NCBI RefSeq assembly: GCF_902170785.1
Contig: NZ_CABHYG010000013.1
Coordinates: 1-64,000, forward strand
Direction: 5' to 3'
Length of the DNA stretch: 64,000 bases
Source of the DNA: Yersinia proxima
GTDB lineage: Bacteria; Pseudomonadota; Gammaproteobacteria; Enterobacterales; Enterobacteriaceae
Below are positions 8,586 to 19,729 of the stretch, one piece after another. The position numbers were made by a program, and so were the translations under genes. The stretch's first letter is position 1, and every line of letters starts with the position of its first letter. Under the pieces are notes generated by a model. It searched no databases, had not been told where the DNA came from, and saw nothing but the letters and a program-made list of their open reading frames with translations.

Positions 8586-10019
8586 ATGACTGATTCGACA
8601 CAAAATATAACTAGTGAAAGTATTTCTGAAGTTAAACGTGGGCGCTTTATCCATGCTTTGGTTAATCGCGACACAACACCCTTAGTTATTCTTATCATGG
8701 CTGCAGTCGTGGGGGCAGTCACAGGTTTGTTGGGGGTAGCATTTGATCGTGGGGTTGATTGGATACAGCAAGAAAGGTTAGCGACTCTTGCTAAGGTTGC
8801 TGATAGTGCGATTTTAGTCTGGCCGCTGGCTTTTCTTATGTCAGCATTGCTGGCCATGGTGGGTTACTTTCTGGTGCGTCGTTTTGCGCCCGAGGCGGGT
8901 GGTTCAGGGATACCTGAAATAGAAGGGGCAATGGAAGAAATGCGCCCGGTTCGCTGGTGGCGGGTTATTCCGGTCAAGTTCATTGGCGGGCTTGGTACGC
9001 TTGGGGCCGGCATGGTGTTGGGCAGAGAAGGGCCAATGGTACAAATGGGGGGTAACAGTGGGCGGATGGTTGTCGATATCTTCCGCCTACGCAGCGCTGA
9101 AGCGCGTCACTCATTATTAGCGACCGGTGCCGCTGCGGGGCTGTCAGCTGCTTTTAATGCTCCGCTAGCCGGGATTTTATTTGTTATCGAAGAGATGCGG
9201 TCGCAGTTTCGCTATAGCTTGGTTTCAATTAAAGCTGTTTTTGTTGGAGTTATTACTTCAACTATCGTTTACCGCTATTTTAATGGTGAGCGTGCAATTA
9301 TTGATGTAGGTAAACTCAGTGATGTTCCTCTGAATACCTTATGGCTCTATTTGTTGCTAGGCATTATTTTTGGTGCAGTGGGAGTGATATTCAATGCACT
9401 AATATTTCGTACACAAGATCTGTTTATGCGTTTTCACGGAGGCGATTGGCGCAAGTTGGTACTGATAGGTGGCCTGCTGGGTGGGATGTGTGGCTTACTT
9501 GCATTGATTCATGGTGAGGCAGTGGGCGGCGGGTTTGCATTAATTCCTATCGCAGTCGCCGGTAATTTCAGCATTGGTATGCTGCTCTTTATTTTTATTG
9601 CCAGAGTGATTACCACTTTACTGTGTTTTGGTTCTGGTGCACCAGGTGGGATATTTGCTCCGATGTTGGCTCTGGGAACCATTCTGGGAACCGCTTTTGG
9701 CTTGTCTTGTGCGCACTTTTTCCCTCAATACAGCATTGATGCAGGTACTTTTGCCATTGCTGGGATGGGGGCGCTATTTGCCGCCTCGGTTCGTGCGCCA
9801 TTGACCGGGATCGTATTGGTGCTGGAAATGACCGATAATTATCAGCTTATTTTACCAATGATAGTCACTTGTCTGGGAGCGACTTTAATCGCGCAGTTTA
9901 TGGGAGGGCAGCCCTTGTATTCAGCTATTTTGGCCCGCACATTACAAAGACAAGAGCAGGCAGCAAAGGCTGCAGAAGAGCAAGCAGCGGTTGAAAGTAG
10001 CACTCAAACAGGTAGATAA
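8586..10019 (+). CDS. clcA: H+/Cl- exchange transporter ClcA
   Basis: An inner-membrane CLC antiporter that exchanges two chloride ions for a proton and supports extreme acid resistance in E. coli. Its 477 residues cover the full CLC fold. The selectivity motif GSGIPE starts near Ser107, the gating glutamate Glu148 is in GREGP, the internal proton glutamate Glu203 is in [11 protein letters not shown], and the [11 protein letters not shown] loop is present. A hydrophilic, Ala/Glu/Gln-rich tail follows the last helix. The start ATG has only a weak ribosome site. It stands between divergent hemL and co-directional erpA, as is usual in this family of genomes. Confidence 0.97.
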   Translation: MTDSTQNITSESISEVKRGRFIHALVNRDTTPLVILIMAAVVGAVTGLLGVAFDRGVDWIQQERLATLAKVADSAILVWPLAFLMSALLAMVGYFLVRRFAPEAGGSGIPEIEGAMEEMRPVRWWRVIPVKFIGGLGTLGAGMVLGREGPMVQMGGNSGRMVVDIFRLRSAEARHSLLATGAAAGLSAAFNAPLAGILFVIEEMRSQFRYSLVSIKAVFVGVITSTIVYRYFNGERAIIDVGKLSDVPLNTLWLYLLLGIIFGAVGVIFNALIFRTQDLFMRFHGGDWRKLVLIGGLLGGMCGLLALIHGEAVGGGFALIPIAVAGNFSIGMLLFIFIARVITTLLCFGSGAPGGIFAPMLALGTILGTAFGLSCAHFFPQYSIDAGTFAIAGMGALFAASVRAPLTGIVLVLEMTDNYQLILPMIVTCLGATLIAQFMGGQPLYSAILARTLQRQEQAAKAAEEQAAVESSTQTGR

Positions 10020-10136
10020 TATATAACATTAAGCCACAATACTTGAATGAATTACTCGGGTATTAGATAATCAATACATAGATCAGGCTGCCATTGTAGT
10101 AACCTGCACCTCGAACACCGGTTGGGAGTGATGAGT

Positions 10137-10481
10137 ATGAGCGATGAAACAGTACTGCCCCTGCAGTTTACCGAGGCAGCGGCAAAGAAAGTGAAGCTGC
10201 TGATTTCTGATGAGGAAAATCCAAATCTGAAACTGCGGGTTTACATTACCGGTGGTGGATGCAGCGGGTTCCAGTATGGCTTTACTTTTGATGATCAGAT
10301 CAACGATGGCGATATGACTATTGAGAAGCAAGGTGTCGAGTTGGTCGTTGATCCTATGAGCCTACAATATCTGGTTGGTGGTGCAGTGGATTACACGGAA
10401 GGTCTGGAAGGCTCTCGCTTTATCGTGACTAATCCGAATGCGAAGAGTACCTGTGGATGCGGTTCTTCTTTCAGCATCTAA
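10137..10481 (+). CDS. erpA: A-type iron-sulfur cluster insertion protein ErpA
   Basis: A 114-residue A-type carrier that passes Fe-S clusters to targets, including the isoprenoid enzymes IspG and IspH. The three cluster ligands are Cys42 ([11 protein letters not shown]) and the pair in the C-terminal CGCGSSF. ATG 10137 gives exact agreement with the E. coli length and is preceded by GGGAG at a good distance. A longer frame from TTG 10122 or ATG 10131 is less likely. It has its own strong terminator. Confidence 0.97.
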   Translation: MSDETVLPLQFTEAAAKKVKLLISDEENPNLKLRVYITGGGCSGFQYGFTFDDQINDGDMTIEKQGVELVVDPMSLQYLVGGAVDYTEGLEGSRFIVTNPNAKSTCGCGSSFSI

Positions 10482-10534
10482 TTTACCCTTAACAGCAATG
10501 AGTTAGGGTATAAGACCACAGCTAGATTTTTGAT

Positions 10535-10569
10535 AAAAAAACCGCAGCTTTAACAACTGCGGTTTTTTT
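10535..10569 (+). terminator. erpA terminator, probably bidirectional
   Basis: Arms AACCGCAG and CTGCGGTT with a 9-base loop, A-rich on the left and a T run on the right, so it can serve erpA (+) and the convergent small gene (-). Confidence 0.9.
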
Positions 10570-10580
10570 ATATCTGAATA

Positions 10581-10883
10581 TTACCATTCTACAGTAATCA
10601 ATTGCGCCATTTGGTCGGCACGGGTTTTGCTAACATGCGTGCCATTTGATGCAATAAAAGAATGGCTGATTTTAGGTTCTGTAACCAATCCATTTCCTCT
10701 ATGACACTGTATTTCTGGATAATTCATTTTGAGGTCATTGACTACGTGTTTGTTTTGATTTTGCGATCGTATCTGACAAGATGACACTATAGTCAGATGT
10801 AAATCTATTGTGCCGCTTAGCCCCTGGGCTAGCGACGGACTGGCAAGAAAGACCAGCCAAAACATCAACAAAAAGTATTTCAT
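10581..10883 (-). CDS. Small exported protein with two cysteines, function unknown
   Basis: A 100-residue protein with a clear signal peptide (hydrophobic core LLMFWLVFLASPSLA, cleavage likely after ALA-type SLA/Q). The mature part of about 80 residues begins GLSGTIDLHLTIVSSC and contains a second Cys in EIQCHRGNG. The small size, early Cys in a beta-strand-like segment and EW ending vaguely recall spore-coat-U/pilin-like periplasmic domains, but this is only a resemblance. No strong ribosome site is seen at ATG 10883; ATG at residue 7 is possible but would shorten the signal. It lies alone between the convergent erpA and the co-directional yadS, which is separated from it by its own terminator. 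Confidence 0.7.
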   Translation of the reverse strand: MKYFLLMFWLVFLASPSLAQGLSGTIDLHLTIVSSCQIRSQNQNKHVVNDLKMNYPEIQCHRGNGLVTEPKISHSFIASNGTHVSKTRADQMAQLITVEW

Positions 10884-11014
10884 AATTTATAACTACATTT
10901 TTAACTGCCGCTACCGGAGTCGGCAGAGATAACACTAGATATCGGCTAATTATTTAAAAACTTGAAGATTTAACTCGCACTAAAAACGGATTTCATCTTT
11001 ATTTACAGCACAGA

Positions 11015-11049
11015 TAAGAAAACTTACGGGTTCTACAAGAACCCGTAAG
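11015..11049 (-). terminator. Terminator of the mtn-btuF-yadS operon
   Basis: 12-bp perfect arms at 11023-11034 and 11038-11049 with a three-base loop. On the minus strand it is followed by TTTTCTTAT. Confidence 0.85.
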
Positions 11050-11105
11050 AACGTGCATTGTATAAAATATAATCTACACCTGACAATCAAAAACTGGAAT
11101 TACGA

Positions 11106-11720
11106 CTAATGCTCTATTTCAAATGTGGGCAGTTTCAAGCGCCAGCGGATAGCGGCAAGCCGGATACCAAGAGTTATCACCATGCCCAGCATCATTGCTT
11201 GTTGCAGTGGCATACCAAAAGTATAAAACGCCGTAGCATGCACAATGCCACCAATGATACAGGCAGTGGCATAGATTTCAGTACGTAGAATCATGGGGAT
11301 CTCGCGAGCTAAAACATCACGAATAATCCCGCCACCAACACCGGTTATTACCCCCATACAGATAGCAACTAGTGGGCTGGCACCTGCAGCGAAGGCTTTA
11401 TTGACCCCGATACCCACGAATACCGCCAGACCAATAGCATCCAGTACGGGTAGGATCCATTTTGGGGTTCGTCGTGGTTGCCGCACCAGCAAAATAGTTG
11501 CCAGACAAGTTACCATCGCAACAACCAGATCTGTGGGATCTTTCACCCAAAATACAGGGCCATTGGCTAAGGCCATATCGCGAATTGTGCCACCACCAAC
11601 GGCTGTCACCACACCCAATACCAGCACACCAAACGGGTCCATACGCAGCTTCCCCGCCAGCAATACACCAGAGATTGCAAATACCGCAGTACCTAAAATA
11701 TCCAGCCAATAAACCAGCAT
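11106..11720 (-). CDS. yadS: TRIC-family inner-membrane cation channel YadS
   Basis: A 204-residue membrane protein of the TRIC (formerly UPF0126) family, with about seven helices and the duplicated GGGxxRD signature (GGGTIRDM and GGGIIRDV) that marks the two inverted halves. It is very close to E. coli YadS, which begins MLVYWLD. ATG 11720 (minus) is therefore preferred to a start 16 codons upstream, and GGAG precedes it. Its ATG overlaps the btuF stop by one base (TAATG), which indicates coupled translation. Family members conduct monovalent cations; the physiological role in bacteria is not settled. Confidence 0.93.
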   Translation of the reverse strand: MLVYWLDILGTAVFAISGVLLAGKLRMDPFGVLVLGVVTAVGGGTIRDMALANGPVFWVKDPTDLVVAMVTCLATILLVRQPRRTPKWILPVLDAIGLAVFVGIGVNKAFAAGASPLVAICMGVITGVGGGIIRDVLAREIPMILRTEIYATACIIGGIVHATAFYTFGMPLQQAMMLGMVITLGIRLAAIRWRLKLPTFEIEH

Positions 11721-12592
11721 TAATGTGACTCCGCCACAGAGGATGGAAGGCTGGCCATTTGTTGGCACAGCTGTTTAGCGGCCAGCAGAATACGTGGGCC
11801 AGCGCGATTAAACCAGTCCTCATTAAGAGTTATTATTGGTACTGCAAGTTGGGGACGCCAGAAAGCGCTGATGTTATCTGCTTGAGACTTATCACCGCTG
11901 ACTACGATCACCTGTGGTTGGCGGATCATCACTTGTTCACGGCTAACCTGCGGCCAGGGAACGCGACTACCAGCAAAAATATTTTCACCACCACAAAGGG
12001 AAATAACCTCACTCTGCAATGTATGTCCGGAACTGGTAAACAGAGGCTGAGTACCAAATTGCAGGAACGTGCGTAATGGTTGGTTGCGCGCATTATGGTT
12101 ACGTAACTCGCGAACTTCCTGGCGTAGCTGTTGCGCAGATTGATGTGCTTGCTCTGGATATGGGCTGTATTGGGCCAATTTATCCAGGTCATCCGCTATC
12201 TGATCAATATTAACGGGATCAGAATAGAAGATCGGAATACCAAAAGAGGCTAATTGATCTAGTGGACGTTGCGGATTCCCCCCACGCCAGGCGAGAATCA
12301 AATCAGGTTTTAATGCCAGAATACGTTCGACATTTACCCCTTGCCACGAAGCAACATGTTCTAGTTTTTTAGCGGCTTCTGGGTAGTCAGAGTAAGCACT
12401 TACGGCAACCAGTTTCTCCCCAAGCCCAGCGGCATAGGCCATTTCTGTGGTGCTGGGTGATAAACTGATAATCCGCTCTGCCGCCAGCGCGGGTGAGTTA
12501 AACAGGCCGAGCAACAATAGCATCACTGCTTGGGGCAGAATTATTGCTGCTCGAACCCTGGACGGAATATTAAACCGTACCATTAACCGCAT
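11720..12592 (-). CDS. btuF: Vitamin B12 ABC transporter periplasmic binding protein
   Basis: The periplasmic cobalamin receptor that delivers B12 to BtuCD. The signal peptide ends near SPALAAE. The mature part matches E. coli BtuF throughout ([60 protein letters not shown]). At 290 residues it is slightly longer than E. coli because of the N-terminus: ATG 12592 or the in-frame ATG three codons later (which would give a TAATG overlap with mtn) are both possible. Order mtn-btuF-yadS and the overlaps show one operon. btuC and btuD are not in the window. Confidence 0.95.
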   Translation of the reverse strand: MRLMVRFNIPSRVRAAIILPQAVMLLLLGLFNSPALAAERIISLSPSTTEMAYAAGLGEKLVAVSAYSDYPEAAKKLEHVASWQGVNVERILALKPDLILAWRGGNPQRPLDQLASFGIPIFYSDPVNIDQIADDLDKLAQYSPYPEQAHQSAQQLRQEVRELRNHNARNQPLRTFLQFGTQPLFTSSGHTLQSEVISLCGGENIFAGSRVPWPQVSREQVMIRQPQVIVVSGDKSQADNISAFWRPQLAVPIITLNEDWFNRAGPRILLAAKQLCQQMASLPSSVAESH

Positions 12593-13284
12593 TTAGCCAG
12601 CTTGGTTAACATAGCTTCAATCATTCGCGTCGATTGCTTAGCGGCAACAACCAGGAATTCATCAAAACTTAAATGAGATTCTTGATCGGCAACGTCAGAA
12701 ATAGCTCGCACGACAACAAAAGGTGTCTTGAATAGGTAACAAACATGACCGATAGCCGCCGCTTCCATTTCAACTGCTGCAACGCTCGGGAAGGTGGCGC
12801 GAATGCGAGCCAAAGGAGCTGCACCATTGATAAAGGCATCACCACTACAAATCAGGCCGCGTACTGCATTTAAATCCAATTGTTTGATGCAGCTTTCAGC
12901 TAATTCAATCAACTTTGGATCAGCAATGAACGCGGCTGGGCAACCAGCCATTTGGCCAGGCTCGTAGCCAAAAGCTGTCACATCAGCATCGTGATAGCGA
13001 ACTTCGGTAGAAACCACGATATCACCGACTTTCAGGCTAGAGGCCAGGCCACCAGCAGAACCGGTATTGATAACAATGTCGGGTTGGCAATGTTCTAACA
13101 AGAGAGTGGTGCCCATTGCGGCAGACACTTTACCGATACCGGATTTCAGTAAGGCGACATCAACGCCATTGAGCTGGCCAGTGTAAATCTCACAACCTGC
13201 GCGAGATAAAGTTTGGCGATTTTCAATTTGGTCACGTAGCAATGTGACTTCTTCTTCCATTGCGCCAATAATTCCTACTTTCAT
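12583..13284 (-). CDS. mtn: 5'-methylthioadenosine/S-adenosylhomocysteine nucleosidase
   Basis: Cleaves MTA and SAH to adenine and the thioribose sugars, removing inhibitors of SAM-dependent reactions and feeding AI-2 synthesis. 233 residues, like E. coli MtnN. The start is [10 protein letters not shown]-like ([13 protein letters not shown]), the nucleoside site shows SGDAFING and [11 protein letters not shown], and the catalytic Asp is in ISDVAD. ATG 13284 is chosen because it matches the family start; the longer frame from 13332 adds 16 unlikely residues. First gene of the mtn-btuF-yadS operon. Confidence 0.97.
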   Translation of the reverse strand: MKVGIIGAMEEEVTLLRDQIENRQTLSRAGCEIYTGQLNGVDVALLKSGIGKVSAAMGTTLLLEHCQPDIVINTGSAGGLASSLKVGDIVVSTEVRYHDADVTAFGYEPGQMAGCPAAFIADPKLIELAESCIKQLDLNAVRGLICSGDAFINGAAPLARIRATFPSVAAVEMEAAAIGHVCYLFKTPFVVVRAISDVADQESHLSFDEFLVVAAKQSTRMIEAMLTKLAKCG

Positions 13285-13492
13285 ATGGATACCCACCGAT
13301 TTTAAAGGATTAATTAATCTGTAATAAGCCATACACAGTTTATCAGGTAAGTGAGATTGCCGGGTAGTTCACCAAAGATAATGCGTAATGTGCCGCAGTT
13401 CATATGCAATCAGCCAAAGTTCACACGTAATCAATTGCATCTTCTGCTGAGAGTGAGTATCACTGTATTTAGATGAATGATCAGGGGGTAAT

Positions 13493-15010
13493 ATGTCCGG
13501 GATCGACTTTAAACAGAAAATTAGTGTTCAGCGGCCATTTGGTAAACCCAGCTCGGCTGAAGATGAATATGAGATTACCCGGGTATTTGAAAGTGATCGC
13601 GGCCGAATTGTAAACTCTGCCGCTATCCGGCGTTTACAACAAAAAACACAAGTCTTCCCGTTAGAGCGCAATGCCGCTGTCCGTAGCCGTTTGACTCATT
13701 CGCTGGAAGTTCAGCAAGTTGGCCGTTATATCGCCAAAGAGATCCTCAATCGTTTTAAGCAAGATAAAAAAATCAGCGTCTATGGGCTGGATAAACTGCT
13801 AGATCCTTTTGAAAGTATTGTAGAAATGGCGTGTCTGATGCATGACATCGGTAACCCGCCTTTTGGGCATTTCGGTGAATCAGCAATTAATAATTGGTTT
13901 ACTAAACAAATGGATCCTAATGGTGGCGGTGCAGAGCCGCGGGGCAAGGATCAATGCCTGGTTAATATATTAAAATTGCGGGAAGGGGAGACTGAACTCA
14001 ATATTCTACGTAGTAAAATTCGCCAGGATTTAAGCCATTTTGAAGGTAACGCACAAGCGATTCGTTTGGTTTATAGCTTATTAAAACTGAACCTCACTTA
14101 TGCACAAGTTGGCTGTATTCTTAAATATACCAAACCGGCTTATTGGTCAGGTGATATTCCCGCTTCCCATAACTATTTGATGAAGAAACCAGGCTTTTAT
14201 CTCGCTGAAGAAGACTATGTTAAAGATTTACGTCGTGAACTGAATATGGGGGAGTTTAATCGTTTTCCGCTGACCTATATTATGGAAGCTGCGGATGACA
14301 TCTCTTATTGTATTGCCGATTTAGAGGATGCGGTCGAAAAAAATATTTTCAGTGTTGAACAACTTTATGACCATATGGTGCAAGAGTGGGGCGAGATTGC
14401 GCATGGTGATCTGTTTGATAAAGTTGTAGGTGGCGCGTTTCGTCAATTAGGTCGAGGGCAAGGACGGCGCAGTTCGGAAGATCAATTCTTTATGTATTTG
14501 CGGGTGAATACCGTAGGGAAATTAGTTCCGCATGCTGCTCAGCGTTTTATTGAGAATCTACCTGCAGTGTTTTCTGGTTCGTTTAATCAGGCTTTATTAG
14601 AAGATTCCAGCCCGGCGTGTAAATTACTGCAAATTTTTAAAAAGGTGGCAGTGAAACATGTATTCAATTATCCAGAAGTAGAACAGCTTGAGTTACAAGG
14701 GTATAGGGTGATTAGCGGGTTACTTGATATTTATAGTCCGCTATTAGCTATGCCACAAACGGCATTTACGCAATTAGTCGCTGAAGACAGTCATCGGGAG
14801 TACCCTATTGAGACGCGTTTGTTCCATAAACTGTCGACTAAGCACCGCCTGGCTTATGCTGAATCAGTAGAGCGGCTACGTAATTTGCCAGCAGAACAAT
14901 ATGAGATATATGAATATTATTATCGTGCTCGTTTAGTTCAGGATTATATCAGTGGGATGACCGATCTTTATGCTTACGATGAATATCGACGTTTGATGGC
15001 TGCGGAATAG
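13493..15010 (+). CDS. dgt: Deoxyguanosinetriphosphate triphosphohydrolase
   Basis: A cytoplasmic HD-domain hydrolase that splits dGTP into deoxyguanosine and triphosphate. 505 residues, normal length. The metal site is clear: His in [10 protein letters not shown], the HD pair in [13 protein letters not shown], and the distal Asp in [22 protein letters not shown] precedes the ATG. It is the only gene before the degP promoter, is followed by a hairpin and T run, and is divergent from mtn. Confidence 0.97.
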   Translation: MSGIDFKQKISVQRPFGKPSSAEDEYEITRVFESDRGRIVNSAAIRRLQQKTQVFPLERNAAVRSRLTHSLEVQQVGRYIAKEILNRFKQDKKISVYGLDKLLDPFESIVEMACLMHDIGNPPFGHFGESAINNWFTKQMDPNGGGAEPRGKDQCLVNILKLREGETELNILRSKIRQDLSHFEGNAQAIRLVYSLLKLNLTYAQVGCILKYTKPAYWSGDIPASHNYLMKKPGFYLAEEDYVKDLRRELNMGEFNRFPLTYIMEAADDISYCIADLEDAVEKNIFSVEQLYDHMVQEWGEIAHGDLFDKVVGGAFRQLGRGQGRRSSEDQFFMYLRVNTVGKLVPHAAQRFIENLPAVFSGSFNQALLEDSSPACKLLQIFKKVAVKHVFNYPEVEQLELQGYRVISGLLDIYSPLLAMPQTAFTQLVAEDSHREYPIETRLFHKLSTKHRLAYAESVERLRNLPAEQYEIYEYYYRARLVQDYISGMTDLYAYDEYRRLMAAE

Positions 15011-15026
15011 TATGCAGAAAAACTGA

Positions 15027-15075
15027 ATTGTCCGTTTAATTAACTATAGATTTGTAAAGACGGACAATATTTTTT
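15027..15075 (+). terminator. Possible dgt terminator with a long loop
   Basis: 8-bp arms ATTGTCCG (15027-15034) and CGGACAAT (15061-15068) with a 26-base AT-rich loop, followed by ATTTTTTAC. Confidence 0.55.
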
Positions 15076-15098
15076 ACTTTTCCAATTATTGGTTCTCT

Positions 15099-15125
15099 GA
15101 ACTTCACCCCCCATATTTAATCTTA
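15099..15125 (+). promoter_or_regulatory. Sigma-E-type promoter of degP
   Basis: GAACTT (15099-15104), exactly 16 bases, then TCTTA (15121-15125). This is close to the sigma-E consensus (GGAACTT-N16-TCTGA), and E. coli degP is a known sigma-E gene. Transcription would start near 15132 and give a leader of about 175 bases. Found by eye. Confidence 0.6.
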
Positions 15126-15308
15126 CTATGCAAGACGACTATATCCTTCTTAACTTGCATTGTTGCGCTGCATCCACCCGATTAACTAAATTGAGTTCGA
15201 TTATCGGGTTCATCAGCTTAACCGGCAGCAACGTCAATTATTATTGGATAAGTCTGTTATACACCATTTATTGACTCATTATTAATTGTATAGCGAGAGC
15301 CAGAATAC

Positions 15309-16751
15309 ATGAAAAAAACAACTTTAGTGTTAAGTGCATTGGCATTGAGCATCGGTCTAGCCATGGGGCCGGTTTCTTCTGCCATTGCGGCAGAAACGGC
15401 TTCTTCCAGCAGCCAGCAGCTCCCTAGCCTGGCGCCAATGCTAGAGAAGGTAATGCCTTCGGTTGTGAGTATTAATGTGGAGGGAAGTGCTCAGGTAAGT
15501 AATGCAGGTGCTGGCGGCATTCCTCCACAGTTCCAGCAATTCTTTGGTGATGATTCACCATTCTGTCAGGACGGTTCTCCGTTCCAGGGGTCACCAATGT
15601 GTCAGGCTGGGCCTGGTAGCAGAGGTGGAGCACCCAGCAAGCAGGATTTCCGTGCACTGGGTTCAGGTGTAATTATTGATGCAGTTAAAGGTTATGTCGT
15701 TACCAATAACCACGTCGTCGATAATGCAACCAAAATCAACGTTAAGCTCAGTGATGGCCGTAGTTATGAAGCAAAAGTGATTGGTAAAGATCCACGTACT
15801 GATATTGCATTGTTGCAGCTGAAAGATGCTAAGAATCTAACTGCGATTAAAATTGCCGACTCCGATCAACTGCGAGTTGGGGATTATACTGTCGCGATCG
15901 GTAACCCCTATGGTCTGGGTGAAACCGTCACCTCCGGTATCGTGTCGGCGTTGGGCCGCAGTGGTTTGAATGTCGAAAACTACGAAAACTTTATTCAGAC
16001 TGACGCGGCAATTAACCGTGGTAACTCTGGTGGTGCATTGATCAATCTGAACGGTGAACTTATCGGGATTAACACGGCTATCCTGGCACCGGATGGCGGC
16101 AACATCGGTATCGGTTTTGCTATCCCAAGTAACATGGTGAAAAACCTGACCTCACAGATGGTTGAATTTGGTCAGGTGAAACGCGGTGAACTGGGCATTA
16201 TGGGTACAGAACTGAACTCTGAACTGGCGAAAGCCATGAAGGTTGATGCGCAGAAAGGGGCCTTTATCAGTCAGGTACTGCCAAAATCTGCTGCGGCTAA
16301 AGCAGGGATTAAAGCGGGTGATGTGATTGTCAGCATGAATGGCAAAGCCATCAACAGCTTTGCTGGCTTCCGTGCCGAGATTGGTACTCTGCCTGTGGGC
16401 AGCAAAATGACTTTGGGTCTGTTGCGTGATGGTAAACCGGTCAATGTTGAAGTGACATTAGAGCAGAGCAGCCAAACTCAGGTTGATTCCGGCAATCTCT
16501 ATACTGGGATTGAAGGCGCTGAATTGAGTAACTCTGATGTGAATGGTAAGAAAGGCGTGAAAGTTGATAGTGTGAAACCAGGCACTGCTGCTGCGCGTAT
16601 CGGCTTGAAAAAAGGCGATATCATCATGGGTGTCAACCAGCAACCGGTTCAGAATCTGGGTGAGCTGCGGAAAATCCTTGATACCAAACCATCGGTATTG
16701 GCGTTGAGCATTCAACGTGGTGATACTTCACTCTATTTACTGATGCAGTAA
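15309..16751 (+). CDS. degP: Periplasmic serine protease and chaperone DegP (HtrA)
   Basis: Degrades or holds misfolded envelope proteins. A 480-residue precursor with a signal peptide cleaved after AIAA. The trypsin-like domain has the triad His135 (TNNHVVDN), Asp165 (DPRTDIALLQ) and Ser240 (NRGNSGGAL). The long LA loop with two cysteines (Cys86 and Cys98) is typical of DegP rather than DegQ/DegS. Two PDZ domains follow (around ELGIMGTEL and GIEGAELSN). The sigma-E-like promoter upstream fits envelope-stress control. It probably also helps adhesins such as the ones in this window fold, as known for autotransporters. Confidence 0.98.
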   Translation: MKKTTLVLSALALSIGLAMGPVSSAIAAETASSSSQQLPSLAPMLEKVMPSVVSINVEGSAQVSNAGAGGIPPQFQQFFGDDSPFCQDGSPFQGSPMCQAGPGSRGGAPSKQDFRALGSGVIIDAVKGYVVTNNHVVDNATKINVKLSDGRSYEAKVIGKDPRTDIALLQLKDAKNLTAIKIADSDQLRVGDYTVAIGNPYGLGETVTSGIVSALGRSGLNVENYENFIQTDAAINRGNSGGALINLNGELIGINTAILAPDGGNIGIGFAIPSNMVKNLTSQMVEFGQVKRGELGIMGTELNSELAKAMKVDAQKGAFISQVLPKSAAAKAGIKAGDVIVSMNGKAINSFAGFRAEIGTLPVGSKMTLGLLRDGKPVNVEVTLEQSSQTQVDSGNLYTGIEGAELSNSDVNGKKGVKVDSVKPGTAAARIGLKKGDIIMGVNQQPVQNLGELRKILDTKPSVLALSIQRGDTSLYLLMQ

Positions 16752-16803
16752 TCACTATTGATGCAGTGACAGGTATCTATGTAGTAAAAGTATAGATACC
16801 TCC

Positions 16804-16845
16804 AAAAAGGGCACAACCGCTTATCGGTGTGCCCTTTCTATTTAG
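16804..16845 (+). terminator. Terminator between convergent degP and barA
   Basis: Arms AAAGGGCACA(A)CCG and CGGTGTGCCCTTT, with one bulged A and a 5-base loop, then TCTATTT. It may serve both genes. Confidence 0.8.
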
Positions 16846-16862
16846 ATTTGGTGCGACCGGTA

Positions 16863-19673
16863 TTAGGCTGCGCCGAGATAATTCTGCGCAGCAAAGCGGA
16901 CGTTATCTATCTCATCTAATAATTCAAGCCACTCAGGTTGCAGGTCTTGTAAGTCAGTTTGTTGACGCAATTGCTGTTCAATCGTCATGCACAATTGCCG
17001 CAGTCGTGGCACACCGCTACATGCGCAACTGCCATGGAACTTGTGAATCAGATTCAGAATATCATCATCATGACTACCGGCCAGAATCGCCTGCACACGC
17101 TGTGTCACTTGTGGCGTAAACTCTAACAACATGGTTAAGAGGTCTTTAGCCAGTGCTTCTTTATTTGCTGCTTGTCTCACCGCGAGTGGCCAGTCGATTG
17201 ACTCTTTACATTCAGATAGCGGAACTGACTGAATATGATCTTCGCCCTGTTGTTGCAAAGAATGAGATTGTTGCAAAGCATGAGGCTGTTGAACATGAGG
17301 CTGTGGATCACAATCAGGTAGATAGCGCGAAAGTGCTTGTATCAGTCGGGCTTCATCAATAGGTTTCGCGAGATAATCAGCCATACCCAATTTTAATAAT
17401 TGTTCCTGTTGCCCTCTAACGGCGTGAGCCGTGACCGCAATGATCGGCGTGTCCTGATGATGTGACATCTGATGAATCACTTCACTGGCACGGATGCCGT
17501 CAATTTCTGGCATTTGAATATCCATTAAGATGATATCTAGCGTATTTTCACGGGCATAGGCTATGGCTTTTGCCCCGCTGTCACATAACACCGTTTCTTC
17601 AACCTGTTCTTCCAGCAACGTCCCCATTAATTTCAAGTTAGCCGGGTTGTCATCAACGGCCATCACTTTGAAAGGCAGTTTGGGTTGCTTATGTGCTTGT
17701 TCTACCACTGGTAATTCACAATGCGCCTTTTCATAAGACAATAAAGGAATTAACCGGTTAGCAGATATGGGTTTCACCAGACACGCTTTAGCACCGATCT
17801 GTTTAAGTTGTTCCGCTTCTACCTGTGATTGACTCGGCAGTGCCAAAATAACTTGCTCGGAAATTTTCATTGCTGCGATCAGTTTGTCTTGGTGAACAGC
17901 CATATTATTGCGGTACGGGATAGGCACCCCGACGAGCAGGAAATCATAATGTTGAATCGGTAACTGGGCCAACGTCAGGCTATGAGTCACCTGTAAAGGC
18001 GTGATGCTGAGAATATCTAATGTTGCTCTTGCCGCTGCGGCATTACGTTCAATATAGGCCAGCGTTTTCCCTTCCAGATGCGACATATCTGGGCGGCGGG
18101 AGGGAATGGCTTCATTGAGATCCAGGGTCAGGTGAAACCTGAAAGTCGAACCCCGATCAACCTGACTGTGGAAGCTGATATCGCCTCCCATTTCCTTCAC
18201 CAATCTTTCGGTGATAACTAGCCCAAGGCCGGTTCCCCCGTGCCGACGTGAAATGCTGGCATCAGCCTGACGGAATGCCTGGAACAGTTGGGCTTGCTGG
18301 GATTCGGAAATACCGATGCCAGTATCGTGAATTTCTACTACCAGTGTCACCTGCTGGCTGGCTATCGCTCGTACGGCCACCAGAATATCGATATTGCCTT
18401 GTTCGGTGAATTTAATCGCATTACCCAGCAGGTTGGTGACGATTTGCTGTAAACGCATGGCATCGCCAATCACTTGTTCCGGCACATCGTTATTAACATG
18501 TAGGGTCAGTTCCAGGCCTTTTTCATGAGCGGTGTGTGCCAACAGAATAATGACCTCATCTAGCGCTCCGCGTAGTGAGAACGGGATATGCTCAAGGATC
18601 AGTTTTTCAGCTTCTAACTTGGAGAAATCCAGCACATCATTAATGATGCATAGCAGGTTGTTCGCTGATCGCTGGATAGTTTGCAGATAGTCAGCTTGCG
18701 TCGGGGTCAGTGACGTTTTCAGTGTCTGGCGGGTAAAGCCAATCACCCCATTGAGTGGGGTACGCAACTCATGGGACATATTAGCCAGAAATTCAGATTT
18801 TATTCGCGCAGCTTCTTGCGCACGCTTTTTCGCCAGCCCCAACTCCACGTTCTGGATTTCCATTTGCTCCAGTGTCTCACGTAAATCTGATGTGGCTTGA
18901 TCGATGTTTTGTTGCATCTCTTCGTGATAGGCCGCCAATGACATTGCCATCGAATTGATGCCGTTTTTCAAAATATTCAACTCGCCGAGCATATGTCCTT
19001 CCACCCGGCTGTCTAATTGTCCGCGGCGAATGCGGTCAACAGCGTTCACCATGTTGCGGATGGGGCCTGTGACATCACGCATCAGCCGATAAGCAAACAA
19101 GATAGCCACACACATACAGAACAGCAGCAGGAGGGTCGAAATAAAGATTTCTTTATATTGCTGCAAGCGAACGGATTGTAAATCCAAATCCATGGCGATA
19201 TAGCCCAATGGCCGATTGGTGATATCCGAATCGGAAGTTCGGTCACTGGAAAGGTTAGATTCTGAAACAATAGGCATTCGCAGAATCAAAGAGTCTCCAC
19301 GATAGGAAAGCATCAGTGAACTGGGAATAGCGTCGCCTTTGGGCAATCTTAATTGTGAGGAATTGTAATTATAGTTAGATGTGACAAAAAGATTATTATC
19401 TGCGTCAAAAACAGATATTGACCGAACAATATTCGAATGACGGCGATGAAGAAGATTAATTAGCTGGCGGACAGTATCACGGTTGCGAAAGGTCATTCCG
19501 TACTCACTGGCAACCGCCAGCGGTTCGATAATATTTGTTCCCGCATTAACTAATTGTTTTTGCAGTTCATTGTAACGATTGACCATAAAGGTTGTACTGA
19601 GTAACAGCCCAAGAAGCAGCGTGGGGGCCAGGATTAAAATCATCATGCGCGCGCGGAGACTGTATTTGGTCAT
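16863..19673 (-). CDS. barA: Hybrid sensor histidine kinase BarA
   Basis: Inner-membrane tripartite kinase that phosphorylates UvrY/SirA and so drives the Csr small RNAs. 936 residues from ATG 19673, which matches the E. coli start (MT[16 protein letters not shown]). Order: TM1 (9-31), periplasmic domain, TM2 (about 176-196), HAMP, coiled region, H-box with His301 in [12 protein letters not shown]-box NAIKFT, G-boxes, a degenerate receiver-like part, receiver with Asp718 ([12 protein letters not shown]), and C-terminal Hpt with a His in IHKFHGSC (His877). Odd feature: a Gln/His-rich linker at about 791-809 before the Hpt domain. Divergent from rlmD, with only 56 bases between them. Confidence 0.96.
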   Translation of the reverse strand: MTKYSLRARMMILILAPTLLLGLLLSTTFMVNRYNELQKQLVNAGTNIIEPLAVASEYGMTFRNRDTVRQLINLLHRRHSNIVRSISVFDADNNLFVTSNYNYNSSQLRLPKGDAIPSSLMLSYRGDSLILRMPIVSESNLSSDRTSDSDITNRPLGYIAMDLDLQSVRLQQYKEIFISTLLLLFCMCVAILFAYRLMRDVTGPIRNMVNAVDRIRRGQLDSRVEGHMLGELNILKNGINSMAMSLAAYHEEMQQNIDQATSDLRETLEQMEIQNVELGLAKKRAQEAARIKSEFLANMSHELRTPLNGVIGFTRQTLKTSLTPTQADYLQTIQRSANNLLCIINDVLDFSKLEAEKLILEHIPFSLRGALDEVIILLAHTAHEKGLELTLHVNNDVPEQVIGDAMRLQQIVTNLLGNAIKFTEQGNIDILVAVRAIASQQVTLVVEIHDTGIGISESQQAQLFQAFRQADASISRRHGGTGLGLVITERLVKEMGGDISFHSQVDRGSTFRFHLTLDLNEAIPSRRPDMSHLEGKTLAYIERNAAAARATLDILSITPLQVTHSLTLAQLPIQHYDFLLVGVPIPYRNNMAVHQDKLIAAMKISEQVILALPSQSQVEAEQLKQIGAKACLVKPISANRLIPLLSYEKAHCELPVVEQAHKQPKLPFKVMAVDDNPANLKLMGTLLEEQVEETVLCDSGAKAIAYARENTLDIILMDIQMPEIDGIRASEVIHQMSHHQDTPIIAVTAHAVRGQQEQLLKLGMADYLAKPIDEARLIQALSRYLPDCDPQPHVQQPHALQQSHSLQQQGEDHIQSVPLSECKESIDWPLAVRQAANKEALAKDLLTMLLEFTPQVTQRVQAILAGSHDDDILNLIHKFHGSCACSGVPRLRQLCMTIEQQLRQQTDLQDLQPEWLELLDEIDNVRFAAQNYLGAA

Positions 19674-19729
19674 GGTATTCCAATGTGGGAGAATTAGCGG
19701 CTTACGAAACCGATGCTTGATCAATCAAT

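Noticed and set aside
11398-11823. Long frames on both strands over yadS
   Set aside because: Shadows of the GC-rich, Gly-rich yadS frame; they overlap btuF-yadS coupling and carry no motif.
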